This document shows, one piece after another, positions 40,762 to 51,892 of a stretch of DNA of 64,000 nucleotides; within the stretch, counting starts at the first letter, position 1, and every line of letters starts with the position of its first letter. The notes beneath the pieces were generated by a model, which worked only from the letters and a program-made list of their open reading frames with translations, ran no database searches and was not told the DNA's origin. The position numbers were made by a program, and so were the translations under genes. Origin of the DNA: Lepiota brunneoincarnata (lineage: Eukaryota > Basidiomycota > Agaricomycetes > Agaricales > Agaricaceae); assembly GCA_023014365.1 (NCBI GenBank), contig JAEBUN010000006.1, forward strand, positions 1 to 64,000, given 5' to 3'.

Positions 40762-41422
40762 TGTTAGAGCCGATGCGGGTCGGGACCGAAGCAGAGGGTT
40801 GGGGTGGTATCCTTGGTATAAGGTAACCGGGGGACAGGGCGAAGTCAGTACGTAGACTTTGGGACCGAGGCGGAGTACGTCGGGCAGGGGGTTGGACTTG
40901 CGGCCTCAGCTTATGTGCTGTGCCCTCCTACTGTCCTAGTCCATATTTCAGGAAGTTGGAGCCCAAGCGGAGCAAGGCAGAAGAGAGGAGAGGATAGGGA
41001 ACAGGGAGCTGGTCCACTGCTCGATTTGATTATCAGACTGAGGAGTACAAGCCAAGTACCTACAGTATATATACTACTGGCCTTACGAACTATGACTTGT
41101 ACTGACTACGTGCGGAGCGAAGCGGAGACCAATCTAGTTACAAATGGATTACAAACGGATTACAAATGGAATGGAAATGGGTACAGGTATGGAGACTAAT
41201 AACATATCTTGACTACGGATGGGAAATGGAGATGGGGGTATGAGACACCGAGGGTCAGGTGACCACGGCATGTGTGGAGGTGGTCACGTGATCGGGGCAG
41301 TGGGTTGCGGTTGGAGCAGGTCAGGGCCGAGTTGGAGGGCAGAGGGTTGTTGTGTGGAACACACGTGGAGTCGAGAAGCCGAAGTTTAAATGATTAGACT
41401 CTGAGTTGGCATGGATATGACA
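40762..41422 (-). repeat. 5' LTR of A2 (661 bp)
   Basis: Partner of 33590-34250, followed by TSD ACTCC (41423-41427). TATATATA and the AGTCTGATAAT start are kept. Confidence 0.94.
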
Positions 41423-42307
41423 ACTCCTGTAACACTTACCTACAACTCTGCCCCACTCATTTTGCCTCGGACTAGCAGAAGATACTCTGGGCTATGTCAT
41501 TCATGAAAGAGGGGCATGCTGCTAAATGGACGGATCAGATATTTTGGTGGGAAGATAGAAACCAAGGAGCAGAGAGGTTCCTAGATTGGGAGGACCTTCA
41601 AGGCAAATTCCATAATCACTTCTTCCCTGTGGACTCCGAGGCAGCTGCTGTCAATTGGCTGGAAGGTACAGAGTACTTCCAACAAAACAAGAATGTCAAA
41701 GACTACCTAGATGAGTTCCTAGAGCTTATCTTGGACTCCAGGTACAAAGATGACAAGACCATTGTTGTTGAGTTCCATTGAGGCCTTCACCTGGCCATAC
41801 AGACTGCAGTAGCCACGATGATGGCCAACCAACCCTTGGACAATGCTCCAGAGGCTTGGTACAAAGCAGCGCAGCTCATAGATCAAAACTGAGCTGCCAA
41901 CAATGCCTTCCAAGCCTTAGGGCAGACACAAATACCCTTAGCAAAGCCCTCTGCCAACCCCTATCGCCTCACATCTACCCCTGTTGCCCCCTTACCACGT
42001 CAATACCAACCCCCTTTCCACCAGCCTGCTCCTTTGCCCATGTCACCCCCACTCTGACCAAACCCATCCCAATGGATATTGACATGACCAGAAAGGCCAC
42101 GACAACGCCCATAGTCTGCTACAGATGCCACCAGCCAGGCCACATCAAATCCGAATGCCCTAGGCACTTCAACGTTCGCTTCTTAGACTTGGAGGAGAAG
42201 GAAGTCCTGATTCAGCAATTGTTAGGTGAGAAAGACATCATGGAAGCTCAAGGGTCATTGGAACATCGGGAAAGCAAAGATAAGATGGATTTTGTCTCAA
42301 GCGGTCA

Positions 42308-43049
42308 GTGAATAGTGTGCCCCAGTTGCCCACAGGGAGTAGGTACAGTGTATTATCCATAGACCTAATAAATGACACTGTCCCTACCCGAAACCTGATC
42401 CCTGTACAAGACACACCCCCTTTAAGCTCTTCTCTGCCTAAACAACTGAGACGGCCAAAATGGGAGTGGCGTTTGCCCCTGGTGTTCAAGATATCTTCAG
42501 TAGAGTCTCTGTGGTTGCTTCATCTGACAGTGGAGCTAGAAACGATGGACACAGTGGAATGGAAGGTCACTCAGGCCCTCCTGGACAGTGGGGCAACAAG
42601 CTGCTTCATCAACTGCGATTTCATACAGAGAAATTGTCTCAACACATGCCCCCTTTCCCAACCCATCCATCCCCATCTTCAATGTTGATGGCACCAAGAA
42701 CAAAGTAGGTCCAATTACGGAGGTCTTAGACATAGTTCTTCATTACAAATCTCACTCAGAGTACACCACCTTGGTGGTTACATCACTCAGAAAGCAAGAT
42801 TTACTACTTGGCTTCTCATGGTTGAAGGAGCATAACCCCAAAGTAGACTGGCAGACAGGTGAAGTCCAGATGACCCAGTGCCTAGATAGGTGTTGCACAC
42901 TGTGTAAGGAACAGCTGAGAACCAAACAAAAGCTCCGGAAGGCTGAGATTAAAGCAATCTCGATGTGCTTGGAAGGCCCTTATCCACTCTGGGATGACAA
43001 CTGGGAGGAGATTCAAGAGATCCCAGGTCTCCAACCAAAATCCAAATGA
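42308..43049 (+). pseudogene. Element G protease and linker
   Basis: ALLDSGATSCFINCDFI is a retropepsin active site (42308-42688). After a frameshift near 42640 the linker follows (NVDGTKNKVGPITEV, DLLLGFSWLKEHNPKVDW), with the conserved LG-x-x-WL-x-x-HNP motif that precedes RT in gypsy pol. Confidence 0.85.
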
Positions 43050-43299
43050 GGGACCAGAGATGGTGAATGTATCTGGGCTACCGTTCTCTGTCTGGAACCC
43101 CAGTTCATCCAAGCAACCAGCACTACCTCCCAAAGACTCGCAGAGGCCTTCCACCACAATTTGCAACCTTCTCGGGCATCCTCTGAAATCTCCAGCCCTC
43201 TGGATCCCATTCCCAAGTATCTCCATGACTTTGCCTCCATGTTCGAGAAAGAGTCCTTCAACTCTCTCCTGGAACAAAGGGCTTGGGACCATGCTATTG

Positions 43300-44080
43300 A
43301 GCTCATACCAGGAGCAACACCTACAGGCTGTTAGGTATACCCTCTGGCCCCCTCTGAACAGTCAGAACTTGACTCCTTCATTCAGGAGAACTTAGCTACC
43401 AGGAGAATCCATGCTTCAAAGTCCCCCATGGCCTCTCTGGTGTTTTTTATTGAAAGAAGGATGGCTTGCTCAGATTGGTTCAAGATTACCAAGCTCTTAA
43501 TGCAATCACGGTGAAAAATAAATACCCACTCCCATTCATCTTGGAGCTTGTAAATCAACTCTGAGGGGCCAAGTATTTCACCAAACTTGATATTCACTGG
43601 GGTTTCAATAATGTACAGATTAAATCCGGAGACGAATGGAAAGTAGCCTTCCACACCAACTGGGGCCTCTTTGAGCCTCTAGTGATGTTCTTCAGACTTA
43701 CCAATAGCCCTGTTACTTTCCAGATGATGATGAACAATGTCTTTAGGGACCTCATCACAGAAGGGGTCATTGTAGTATATCTCGACAACATCCTTATCTT
43801 TACAAGGACTGTAGAAGAGCATAGAAGAGTCACCCATCATGTTCTAGAGATACTTTACCACCACCAGCTCTACCTCCAACCAGAGAGGTGCAAGTTTGAG
43901 AAGACCAGGGTGGAGTACTTAGGGCTAGTCATTTCAGAAAATAAGGTGGAAATGGATCTGGTAAAGGTTGCCGGAGTACAGGAGTGGCCGAAGCCTATAG
44001 ACAAGTGAGAGGTCCAGGCATTCCTGGGCTTCATGAACTTCTATAGGCATTTTATCCAAGATTTCTCACACTATGGTGAG
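43300..44080 (+). pseudogene. Element G reverse transcriptase, truncated
   Basis: Several frames carry [21 protein letters not shown] remains near 43480-43540, then FKLDIHWGFNN-type sequence, then 43682-44008 with FFRLTNSPVTFQMMMN and VVYLDNILIF, where YLDD has become YLDN. EWPKPIDK and FLGFMNFYRHFIQDFSHY follow, then the sequence breaks off at about 44080 at the L4 fragment. Inactive. Confidence 0.85.
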
Positions 44081-44388
44081 GAGGGAGGGGAGAGAGAAAG
44101 AAGGACAATGTCCTGATGGTCCACAAGGTCCCTCCTAAGAGTAGGGTGCCAAGGGGAGAGTCATTTGTGCACATAGGCTAAGGCTCTTGGATGTTGGTGA
44201 GACTCCTCCTCCAGGGAGTGTGGGTCTCTGTATACCAGTAACCAGTCAGGGTGAATAGGAGGGCCCACAACAGGAGTGCCATCCAGATTGGCAGTAGAGG
44301 GAGCACTCCTAACAATATGCCAGGGGGGCTCCAGAAGAAATAGAACATCCACAGAATCCCTCTTCTGTTCAAGAACATCAGCAATATA

Positions 44389-45994
44389 CAGTGACCCACA
44401 AAACCGTTCCAATGTTTTGTACTTTTAACTTAAAGTAGTAATAGCTCAGTAAATAAAATAGCTAAATTTGTGAATATATTTATAAACATAGCCAAATATG
44501 TCATATCTGACCCTGCAAAGTCGCGTTATGTAATACTTCTAAATGAGGCAATTATGAATTTTGTAAGCATTTTAAGTCATTGGAACAGTTTTGTCAATGG
44601 TAATTTTTAATACTAATCCAAGCAATCACATGGCTCTGTTGATTGTCAATCAACAAGATCATGTGACCATGTGTCTTTGACATATAAATAGATGTGCTGA
44701 CAGCCATGTCCCATCATTCTCAACCCCCTTACCTACCATGAAGCCATTATCTTCTACTCTAAAGCAAACCATCCTCTCTTTGCTAAATTCTCATCATTCC
44801 TATACTAAAATTGAGGCAATTACTGGTGTTGGGCGCAGTACCATATCCAGGCTAGCCTCTAAAAATTGTTCCAGCCTTACCAAATCACTTGGAGGACATC
44901 CTTTAAAACTCTCTACTACCAATATCCAGCATACTATGTATCTTATCTCTGCTGGCAAGGCTGAAACTGCTGTAGATATAGCCAAATCTCTTGCTCCCAT
45001 CATTGGGACATCAGTCTCTTCACAGAATGTAGCAAGGCATCTCAAACAGGCAGGAATGAAGGCTGTAGTCAAGCAAAAAAAGCCTTTACTCTCTGACAAG
45101 CATAGGAGGGCTAGGCTGAATTTTGCTCTGACACACCAGCATTAGACTGTGGAGGACTGGAAGCTGGTTGTATGGTCTGATGAGACCAAAATTAATCGTT
45201 TGGGGTCAGATGGGAGGAAGTGGGGATGGAAAAAGAAGGGAGAGGGGCTTAGTGAAAGATTGGTCAAGGGAACTCTGAAGTATGGAGGAGGATCAGTGAT
45301 GGTTTGGGGCTGTATGCTGTGGGATGGCCCAGGCTATGCAGTGAGGATTGATGGAAGGATGGATGCAGAGTTGTTTGTGCAAATTTTGGAGGAAGATTTG
45401 AAGAAGAGTCTCCGGTGGTACAAGCTTAAACCCCGAGATATTATCTTTCAGCAAGATAATGACCCCAAACACAAGAGTACACTGGCCAAAGAATGGTTTC
45501 AAAAAAACCATTTTAGGCTCCTAACCTGGCCAGCACAGTCACCTGACCTCAATCCCATTGAACACTTATGGGAATATGTGAAGAGAAAGTTGGGAGAGTA
45601 TGAATCTCCTCCCAAGGGTATGGAGGAGTTGTGGCAGAGGGTAGAAAAGGAGTGGGATGCTATTCCAGCTTCTGAGTGTCAGAAGTTAATTGAAAGTATG
45701 CCTAGAAGAGTAGCAGCTGTACTCAAAGCCAGGGGGGGCTACTCTAAGTACTAGAAATAATAGGATAGCCTAGTATAATATGTCATTGACAAAACCGTTC
45801 CAATGACTTAAAATGATTACAAAATTCATAATTGCCTAATTTGGAAGTATTACATGACGCAACTTTGCAGAGTCAGATATGACATATTTGGCTATGTTTA
45901 TAAATATATTCACAAATTTAGCTATTTTATTTACTGAGCTATTACTACTTTAAGTCAAAAGTACAAAACATTGGAACGGTTTTGTGGGTCACTG
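44389..45994 (+). mobile_element. Tc1/mariner transposon (1,606 bp) with 211 bp TIRs and TA TSD
   Basis: CAGTGACCCACAAAACCG at 44389 mirrors CGGTTTTGTGGGTCACTG ending at 45994, flanked by TA on both sides (44387-44388 and 45995-45996). The inverted repeats extend to about 44599 and from 45784, some 211 bp, unusually long for the group. Internal ends repeat the CATTG-ACAAAAC-GTTCC motif, giving two motif copies per TIR. One transposase gene lies inside. Confidence 0.95.
44738..45754 (+). pseudogene. Tc1-family DD34E transposase, one in-frame stop
   Basis: ATG at 44738. The N-terminus has paired helix-turn-helix signals (TKIEAITGVGRSTISRLASK, then IGTSVSSQNVARHLKQAG). TAG at 45143-45145 (after LTHQH) interrupts the frame, which otherwise runs 338 residues to 45754. 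Catalytic triad: VVWSDETK, IFQQDNDPKH and NPIEHLWEY, with 34 residues between the second Asp and the Glu. A single-base change separates it from an intact gene, so decay is recent. The TIRs appear suitable for mobilisation by a related transposase. Confidence 0.94.
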
Positions 45995-46229
45995 TAATTG
46001 TAGTTGTGGCTTACATTTTGGCACCAGACATTGAGAGAAGCAAGCTGGGTACAATGCTGGGAGGAGGTTGGAGAGGTCCCTGGTACAACCATAGAAGAGT
46101 CAATAGCAGGGGGAAAAGGGAGAGAAGTTGGTCTAGTAGGGGAAGGGAGAGAGGCCAGAGGGAAGGGGGAGGGGAGGAAGGCTTGGTCAAAGACTGAGGA
46201 AACTATAGGAGTTGCACCAATCATAGAAA

Positions 46230-48900
46230 AGAAGGGGCAACAGGTTCAGTCTCCATATCTACTGTACTACCAGCAGCAGGAGAGGCAGGGGGTGCAGGGG
46301 AAGGGATTGTGGGGGCCTGCCTGAGGCCAGTAGTAGAGGAAAGGGCTGCTGCAGCACTAGCTGCCTCAGCCCTGGAAGCCCTGACCTCAGACTTCAAGGA
46401 AGCCTGGTGGGCAATGCATCTAGAGATCCAGTCTGGGTTGAACTGGTTACACCAGAAGGGGCAGTGTCAGTCATTAGCAGCATGAGCACCACTGCAGTTG
46501 CAGCACTTGGAAGCATGAGGGCATAGTTGATTCCTGGGGGTACCAAGGACAGGAGGGGAGGCCTTGGGTCTGGGTTGACAGCACTGTGCAACCACATGGT
46601 GGTTAGACTCCTAGTAGGGGCCCATGCACTGGGGACAAGCAGCTGCTTCCTTGTGGCAGACTTTACCAGAGTGGCCCCAAGCCTAGCAATGGTTGCACCA
46701 AGGCATACCAGGATAAGCTTGGGCACATTGAATATGGTAGAGAGTATCTCCAATATATACACTCTGGAGGTTGACAACAGCTGTATTTGACCCAGCCTGA
46801 GAATCCCAGATCTCAAACCAGACTATAGCAGAGTCTGCAGAGCGGGAGTTATGCACTGGATGGGGGGGGCCAACAAGCTGGAGGTGGGAAGCCAGGGGAC
46901 ATGTTGCAAAGGCAGTAGTAACTGCATCATGGATGGCAGGATAAGAGGCAGGGCCTTCAGTACAGGAAACATCAACCAGCTTTAGATAAGACCTGGAGTG
47001 GGGGATGCATACACTCAGAGCCTTGGTAATGGATGGGACATGGGGAAGGAACTACACTACAGTATCAATGTCAAGCTGGGCAGGAACCCCAGTTGTAGCA
47101 AGAGAGATAGTGGCTACTGAGCCTTCAGGGCCATGATAGGAAGACCATGTAGCAGATGAGACACGGAGTTGGGAGGAGACATGTGTGAGACCCCAATTTA
47201 TCACCAGGACAATGTCTGCAATGGTAAAAAGCTTGGCCTAAGTATACTCAAAGGTAGCCAGGAGCTGTCTGTGAGTTGGCCCTCTAGGGGTGGACCTAAG
47301 GGGAGGACGGGATGGGGCTGGAGATACAAGTGTACCAGCAATCAGCTTACCTGCCCTGGTAAGATAGGAGGGGGAGGTAGCCTTGCGAGGGGGAGGGGGG
47401 TGCTGCAAAGTGAAAACCATGTGCTCAATCTTCTAATCAGAGAGATGAGGGAAGGTGTGAGCAATAGCCAGGGCAGAGGGCCTATTACTGCCAGAAGAAG
47501 CAGCAACTGAAGCATAGGAACCAGAGGGAACCCAGGGCTGAGTAGCCAAGGGAGGAGGAGGGGGAAGGGAAGAAGGGAGGCTAGCAGAAGGTGTTCTGGC
47601 AGATGGTAAACCACCTGCCAAAGGAGGTACAACAGATAGTAAACCACCTGTTACTAGTAGACCAGAAGATAGAGCCCCAGTGGCACAAGATGCAGCAGCA
47701 GGAGCAGGTATAGCCTTAGCAGGCCTCCGCTTATGCAGTTTGCTCCTGTGCTGATCCAGCTTGTTGGCCAGGGGGACACTTGGGGAGGTGAGGGTAAACA
47801 ACCCAGTACCCAGACTTGCAGTGGGGGGCACAGGGCCCCCCATACCAGGAGTTGACAAGTCAAGCCCTGGGGCTTGAGTCAGAGAGTGAGAAGACACCAA
47901 ATTACCCCCTAGAAGAGCACAATGCCTGATTACTAACTGGTTCAACCTATTCATCAACTTACCATCCAGTCCCAACTCCACCACCACCTGAAGCAGTGGA
48001 TCCAGGCCAGAAAGAGAGGAGAAGCCAGAAGAGGTTAAGAGCTTAGCCTTATGAGCAGAGAACCAAGAAGCAATAGTAGCCAGAGAGAACTCAGCAGCCC
48101 TTGAGTCATCCTCAAAGGTGCTGTCCAGACAGGAAGGGAGACAGGTATGGAAAGAGGGACCATCTGACTCCAGGGAGTGCCAGGAGGGGCAAAAGGAGCA
48201 GGAATGTCAGCCCAGGAGGGGCAGGGAGTGGAGGGATAAGAGCCAGAGCCAGAAAGAGAGCTAGAGACCAAGCCAGAGACAGAACCAGAGACCAAACCAG
48301 GGACAGAGACATCCAGGAAGGACCCAGAGGGACCAGAGGGACCAGATGAGGCAGCCTGTACAAGTACAGGGGGGGTAGGGGAGCAGCCAGGGAGAGAGGA
48401 TGGGCAGGTAGGCTGAGAATAGACCATGGGGCTACCTGCAGATGGCTGGGGGGGAAGAGGGGCAGAGAGGGGGGCAGAACCATCCCAAGGGATACTGGAG
48501 GAGCCAGACAGACTAGGAAGAGTGCCCTGGCCCACCACAAAGGGATTAGGAGAGGCAGGGGGCAGAGGCAGAACAGCCTTGGGGGTGGTAGGAGAATCAG
48601 CTGTAGAGAGCTGACCAGAGGGGGCAGAGGCCTGAAACTCAGGATTCTCAAAGAGGTTCCTAGATCTCTTAAAAGGCCTAGGGTCCCCAGTTGAGACAGG
48701 CTGAGGGAGGGAAGGAAAAAGTGCCACATCATCAGGAGGGGTTGTGGGTCCAGGGAGTGAGGGAGAGGAGAGAGGGGGAAAAAGAGCACCAGGGGTTGGT
48801 GAAGAGGGCATAGACATGCTGAAGAAGGTCCCTAGAGGGTCCAAAGACTGCCACACAAGCTTTCAAAAAACAGTGGTGGTGGTAAGAGGTCAAGAAGGGA
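46230..48900 (-). pseudogene. L4 ORF1, Pro/Ser-rich Gag-like protein with zinc knuckles
   Basis: Likely start MPSSPTPGALFPPLSS near 48810, followed by a long Pro/Ser region with repeated LVSGSVSGLVSSSLSGSG. After frame changes: VVELGLDGKLMNRLNQLV (47987 on) and QLLATFEYTQAKLFTIAD (47270). A knuckle region near 46700-46470 reads CNHC-x-AWGHSGKVC, CPQCMGPYWESNH and CSGAHAANDYHCPFW. Stops and shifts throughout, but the order matches L1 ORF1. Confidence 0.7.
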
Positions 48901-48947
48901 TCTCTGGCCAAGAGGTTATTCCCTCTTGATTATCAACTTCCACCACC

Positions 48948-49538
48948 ATGGAGTTCTCTCTCAATGATGACTATGATCCATTCTTGGATGATGCTGTTGC
49001 TGATTTTATCCTATCTGAGGCATCAGAGTGCTTTCTAGATCCCTCAGTTGCACACTCTATCCAGTTGCTGGACTTTAGTGACTGTGATACTGTCTCTCTT
49101 AGACAGGCATTGCTGCAGGCAAATATGCAACATTTTGCGTATTTGCTCTGTGATACTTTCATCAGCAACAGCCACTCAGCTGCAGCTGCTGAGCCATCTA
49201 TGCTGCACTCCCAGGGTGTTGTACCCCCTGAGCAGGTGCATGCCACTATTTCTCTCATTGACCAAGTTACCCACTGGGTCCAATGCACTGCACTTGCAAG
49301 GCCCCTCCCACCAGGAGGTGCTGAGCAACTTATGCTGGCAGCTATGGAACTTCTCCAGGCTGTTACACACTTCCCTCAGGCTCTGCCACTGGTTGAGCAG
49401 ATAGAGGCTTATGCGGCACAGCAGAGTTCTCCTCTGGTGGGGGACTCTGGCTATGCCTCACTTTCACCAATGCATGCATCAGAGATATGCCCCAGCGAGG
49501 GGACATCTCATTCTCAAACAGGATGGGGGCCCCTCTAG
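48948..49538 (+). CDS. Unrecognised ORF with good start context, 3' end altered by SINE2
   Basis: CACCATGG context at 48948; open for 196 codons. The protein starts MEFSLNDDYDPFLDDAVADF, is acidic at the N-terminus, and has amphipathic helices (SLRQALLQANMQHFAYLL; EQLMLAAMELLQAV) and a Ser-rich C-terminus (DSGYASLSPMHASE). SINE2 enters at 49523; skipping it gives about ten more codons to a TAA near 50623. No known domain seen. It lies head-to-head with L4 and ahead of a LINE-like 3' tail (51230-51270), so it may belong to a non-autonomous retroelement. It could also be a LINE ORF1 fragment or a host gene. Confidence 0.5.
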   Translation: MEFSLNDDYDPFLDDAVADFILSEASECFLDPSVAHSIQLLDFSDCDTVSLRQALLQANMQHFAYLLCDTFISNSHSAAAAEPSMLHSQGVVPPEQVHATISLIDQVTHWVQCTALARPLPPGGAEQLMLAAMELLQAVTHFPQALPLVEQIEAYAAQQSSPLVGDSGYASLSPMHASEICPSEGTSHSQTGWGPL

Positions 49539-50592
49539 CCCAGTGGTTTTGATCACTAAAGATGGGGAGAGGTGGCTGCACATGGCTGCTGGAAAGGTTG
49601 GGGGTTCGATTTCCTCTCATCCTCCATACCTGTGAAGTGGGGAAAGGTTGCACAGTTGTCATCAGATACTACCATGTACTTGGTTCTTTGGGTGAGTAAA
49701 CTATCTCCAAGGAAATTCAATGGTCTCCTTGATCTCAGTTCTCGATTTGGTGACTGGCAATCACCAATCTGGGGTAAATCTGGGGGAGAGATTATTGGAG
49801 CCCAAAGTGGCAGATCTGGATTAATCTCAATTGGACCAGATTGGCTGTGCCTGATAAGGGAGTGAAAGCACAGGGTGTGGTAAGTGGGGGAAGATTACAA
49901 AAACAGGTCGAACATCCCAATTGGGGCCAGGCAACCCCCCATATTGGGAAAGCCCAGTCCAGCATGCTGCCAGCATACCCTGGGTGAGTACCGGTTGTTA
50001 GTCCATAGTAGTAAGTTCCTGGGTCTGTGGCAAAGGGTGGGGCACTGGGTGTTCTGTGGTGACCCATGGCTTCCCTTAGGAGTTGCTGATTGGGGAGGTC
50101 CACTGTCCACACTGCAGACTCCTGGGTGGGACCACATCTAGGCATGCTCTAGGTTCGATCCCCAAATGGGTGTTCCATGCAACGGTGTGTGGCACAGGCT
50201 TGGGGCTGAAATAACTCCATGCTAGGGGTCTATGGTCCCCTGAAAGTGCAACATGGTTGGCTGTGGGCAAGGCAGAGACCTGGGACAGGTGGGGATCTGT
50301 GCCAGTTGACACCAGTGAACCACCTGCCCAGGAATGAGAACCCCAGTAGCTGGGGCTCTATATAAACTCCCTGGTAAAGTGCAGGCTATAGCAGGCTGGG
50401 ACAGTCTCCCACGATTTGGCTAGAGGGCACTAAATCCTCTGTCAGTTCTCCTGGCTGACTAAGTCAGATTAGAGTCTAAGTTGATTCTGGGGTCTGGTGC
50501 ATCCAGTGCTTGCCTTACAAGAGTGCATAGCAATAGGGTCCTCCCTCACAGGAGGGCCCTATACCTCATAAATTGGAGATTTAAAAAAATTT
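49523..50592 (+). mobile_element. SINE2: about 1.07 kb tRNA-derived SINE, second copy
   Basis: Same family as SINE1, opposite orientation. Box A TAGCCCAGTGG at 49536-49546 and box B GGTTCGATTTC at 49603-49613. A second perfect box B-like GGTTCGATCCC is at 50152-50162, and CTATATAAAC lies near 50358. It ends CTCATAAATTGGAGATTT plus a short A-run. Flanks: CAAACAGG before and GAGAACAGG after, a partial TSD. The tail is of the L1 type (TTGGAG), whereas SINE1 has the L2 type (TTGTTG). Confidence 0.88.
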
Positions 50593-50602
50593 TGAGAACA
50601 GG

Positions 50603-51270
50603 ACACCAGAAATCCTGGCATCACCATCTCTAACCTATGTTAGAGGTGGTGTGTATTCCTGTATCAACCACTGATAAAGTGGATGGGCTTCCACTATGCC
50701 CAGGTTGTCCTTTGTTGCCAACATTGCAGTTGACCTTTTCCCTTCCCTTTGGGAAGTTTACCTTGCTTCCATGGTTATTGTCCACCTACATGGGCATTTG
50801 CGGTGAATTAACATTGTCATGCTACATGCATGGGGACTATGGACCCTTGTTTATTTAGCAGGTCTTCAGACCTGCAGATTTTATTCCCACAGGAATTTCC
50901 TGTGGTCTGCGCTGGGCCCTTTTTAGGTTCCAGTATTTGTCCAGAGGGGAGTATGTACTACATACTCCCTGCTCCAGCCACTGTCCTCTGGGAAGGTGTG
51001 GTAGCAGAGTGGGCTACTGGGTGGGACCCCATGTGTCTGGTGCCCTTCAGGTGCAGGCATGTGCTAACCACTGGGTAGTTTCCCACTTGTTTCTCTGCTT
51101 TTTGTGGGCAGTTCCCTCCTGAGCTTGGGGTGATGCAAGCTTATGTTGGCAGGCATGCTAGTATGTAGGGTGGACTTTGTAGCTACTTGCCCCCTGTAGT
51201 AGGTAGTTGCATGCAGCCTCCCATTGTGGCCCACATTATAAATTGCAGATTTAAAAAAAAAAAAAAAAAA
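50603..51270 (+). mobile_element. Retroelement 3' region with LINE-type tail, no clear ORF
   Basis: Ends GCATGCAGCCTCCCATTGTGGCCCACATTATAAATTGCAGATTT plus poly(A), as in the LINE tail at 53510-53560. An open frame 50637-50858 looks like chance. It probably continues the element that starts near 48900, interrupted by SINE2. It is inserted in the minus-strand LINE fragment at 51271. Confidence 0.6.
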
Positions 51271-51862
51271 CCCCAAGTCCACCAGAGGATTCTCACCGGA
51301 GCAATCCCATGAGAAATGAAACAGCTTGGACTTGTCATGCTCCACAACAAGTGCAAACCAGGTGAAGGTGTCATAAACCACCCTGTAAGATCTGTGGAGA
51401 AGGACACAGTTCACATCCAAGTCCCAGGCCTGTGCCACAATGGTACCATCATCAATGTAAGACAGGAGTGAGAGGCCCAGCTGAGGAAGCCCCTGCTCAA
51501 TAAAATACATGGCCAGGGCCAGGTAGAGGCCAGACAGAATGGGTGAGAGAGCAGACCCCTGGCCTACTCCCACCTCTGCCCAGAACAGTTCAGACAGGAA
51601 GGAATTCCAGGTGTAGCTTGTGAACCTCCCCATGAGATAAGAAGCAAAAAACTGGCCAACACACAGGGAGAACCCCTGCCTGGCAAGAATTGTGAGAAGC
51701 ATCCCATGATTCAGGGATGGGAAGAAATGTGCAATGTCAGAGGTGAGAACACTCATCTTCAACCCATGAACCCACCTGGCATGGATTAGGTGCACAAGGT
51801 AGGTACCAGTGTCTTTGGTGGACCTCTGGATTATACCACTGAACTGGTTCAGATGGAACATG
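51271..51862 (-). pseudogene. LINE RT fragment L5b with intact YIDD
   Basis: Minus-strand RT core of L1 type: FHLNQFSGIIQRSTKD, SVLTSDIAHFFPSLNH, GQGSALSPILSGLYL, LSYIDDGTIVAQ. All catalytic residues of motif C are present, unlike L1. Truncated on both sides (51862, and the poly(A) of the plus-strand element at 51270). Confidence 0.88.
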
Positions 51863-51892
51863 CTGCCTTGTATGTAGCTAGTGCACATGGAC

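Larger units (their letters stand above)
33590..41422 (-). mobile_element. Full-length Ty3/gypsy family A element, copy A2 (7,833 bp), inactivated
   Basis: 661-bp LTRs at 33590-34250 and 40762-41422, and TSD ACTCC at 33585-33589 and 41423-41427. Same gene order as A on the minus strand, with the antisense gene near the 3' LTR. Pol, gag and aORF carry stops, mostly CGA/CGG to TGA, plus a one-base deletion near 37765. Its LTRs differ from each other and from copy A more than the pair of A does, so it is older. It is inserted in the gag of element G. Confidence 0.95.
33272..42305 (+). pseudogene. Gag of gypsy element G, split by element A2
   Basis: First part 33272-33584: MSQQNAPENRPSDPLAMIAQ, a coiled-coil-like stretch, then KPATPPDFSGD with an early stop. 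Element A2 and its ACTCC duplication occupy 33590-41427. The gag resumes at 41428 (AMSFMKEGHAAKWTDQIFWW, DWEDLQGKFHNHFFP, KNVKDYLDEFLELILDS), with a TGA at 41779-41781. A shifted frame carries the zinc knuckle CYRCHQPGHIKSEC (near 42117-42158). Typical gag of basidiomycete gypsy elements, inactive. Confidence 0.8.
44081..46224 (-). pseudogene. L4 ORF2 start: AP endonuclease fragment (mariner inside)
   Basis: SLNVWCQNVSHNYNY before the mariner rejoins YIADVLEQKRDSVDVLFLLE after it. These are the same QN and FLLxE motifs as in L1 ORF2. PPWHIVRSAPSTANLDG and RALAYVHK follow, then RRDLVDHQDIVLLSL in another frame. It ends at the junction at 44080. Confidence 0.8.
44081..48930 (-). mobile_element. 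LINE L4, ORF1 and endonuclease part only, hit by a Tc1/mariner element
   Basis: Minus strand: ORF1 from about 48900 to 46230, then the ORF2 start with endonuclease at 46224-45997 and 44388-44081, split by the mariner at 44389-45994. The RT and 3' end are missing, and at 44080 it meets the broken RT of element G. It differs in sequence from L1 and L2 ORF1, so it is another LINE subfamily. Confidence 0.8.

Noticed and set aside
48112..48789. 225-codon Leu/Pro-rich minus frame resembling membrane segments
   Set aside because: Shifted frame of the L4 ORF1 Pro/Ser region; hydrophobicity results from CT-rich DNA, not a membrane protein.
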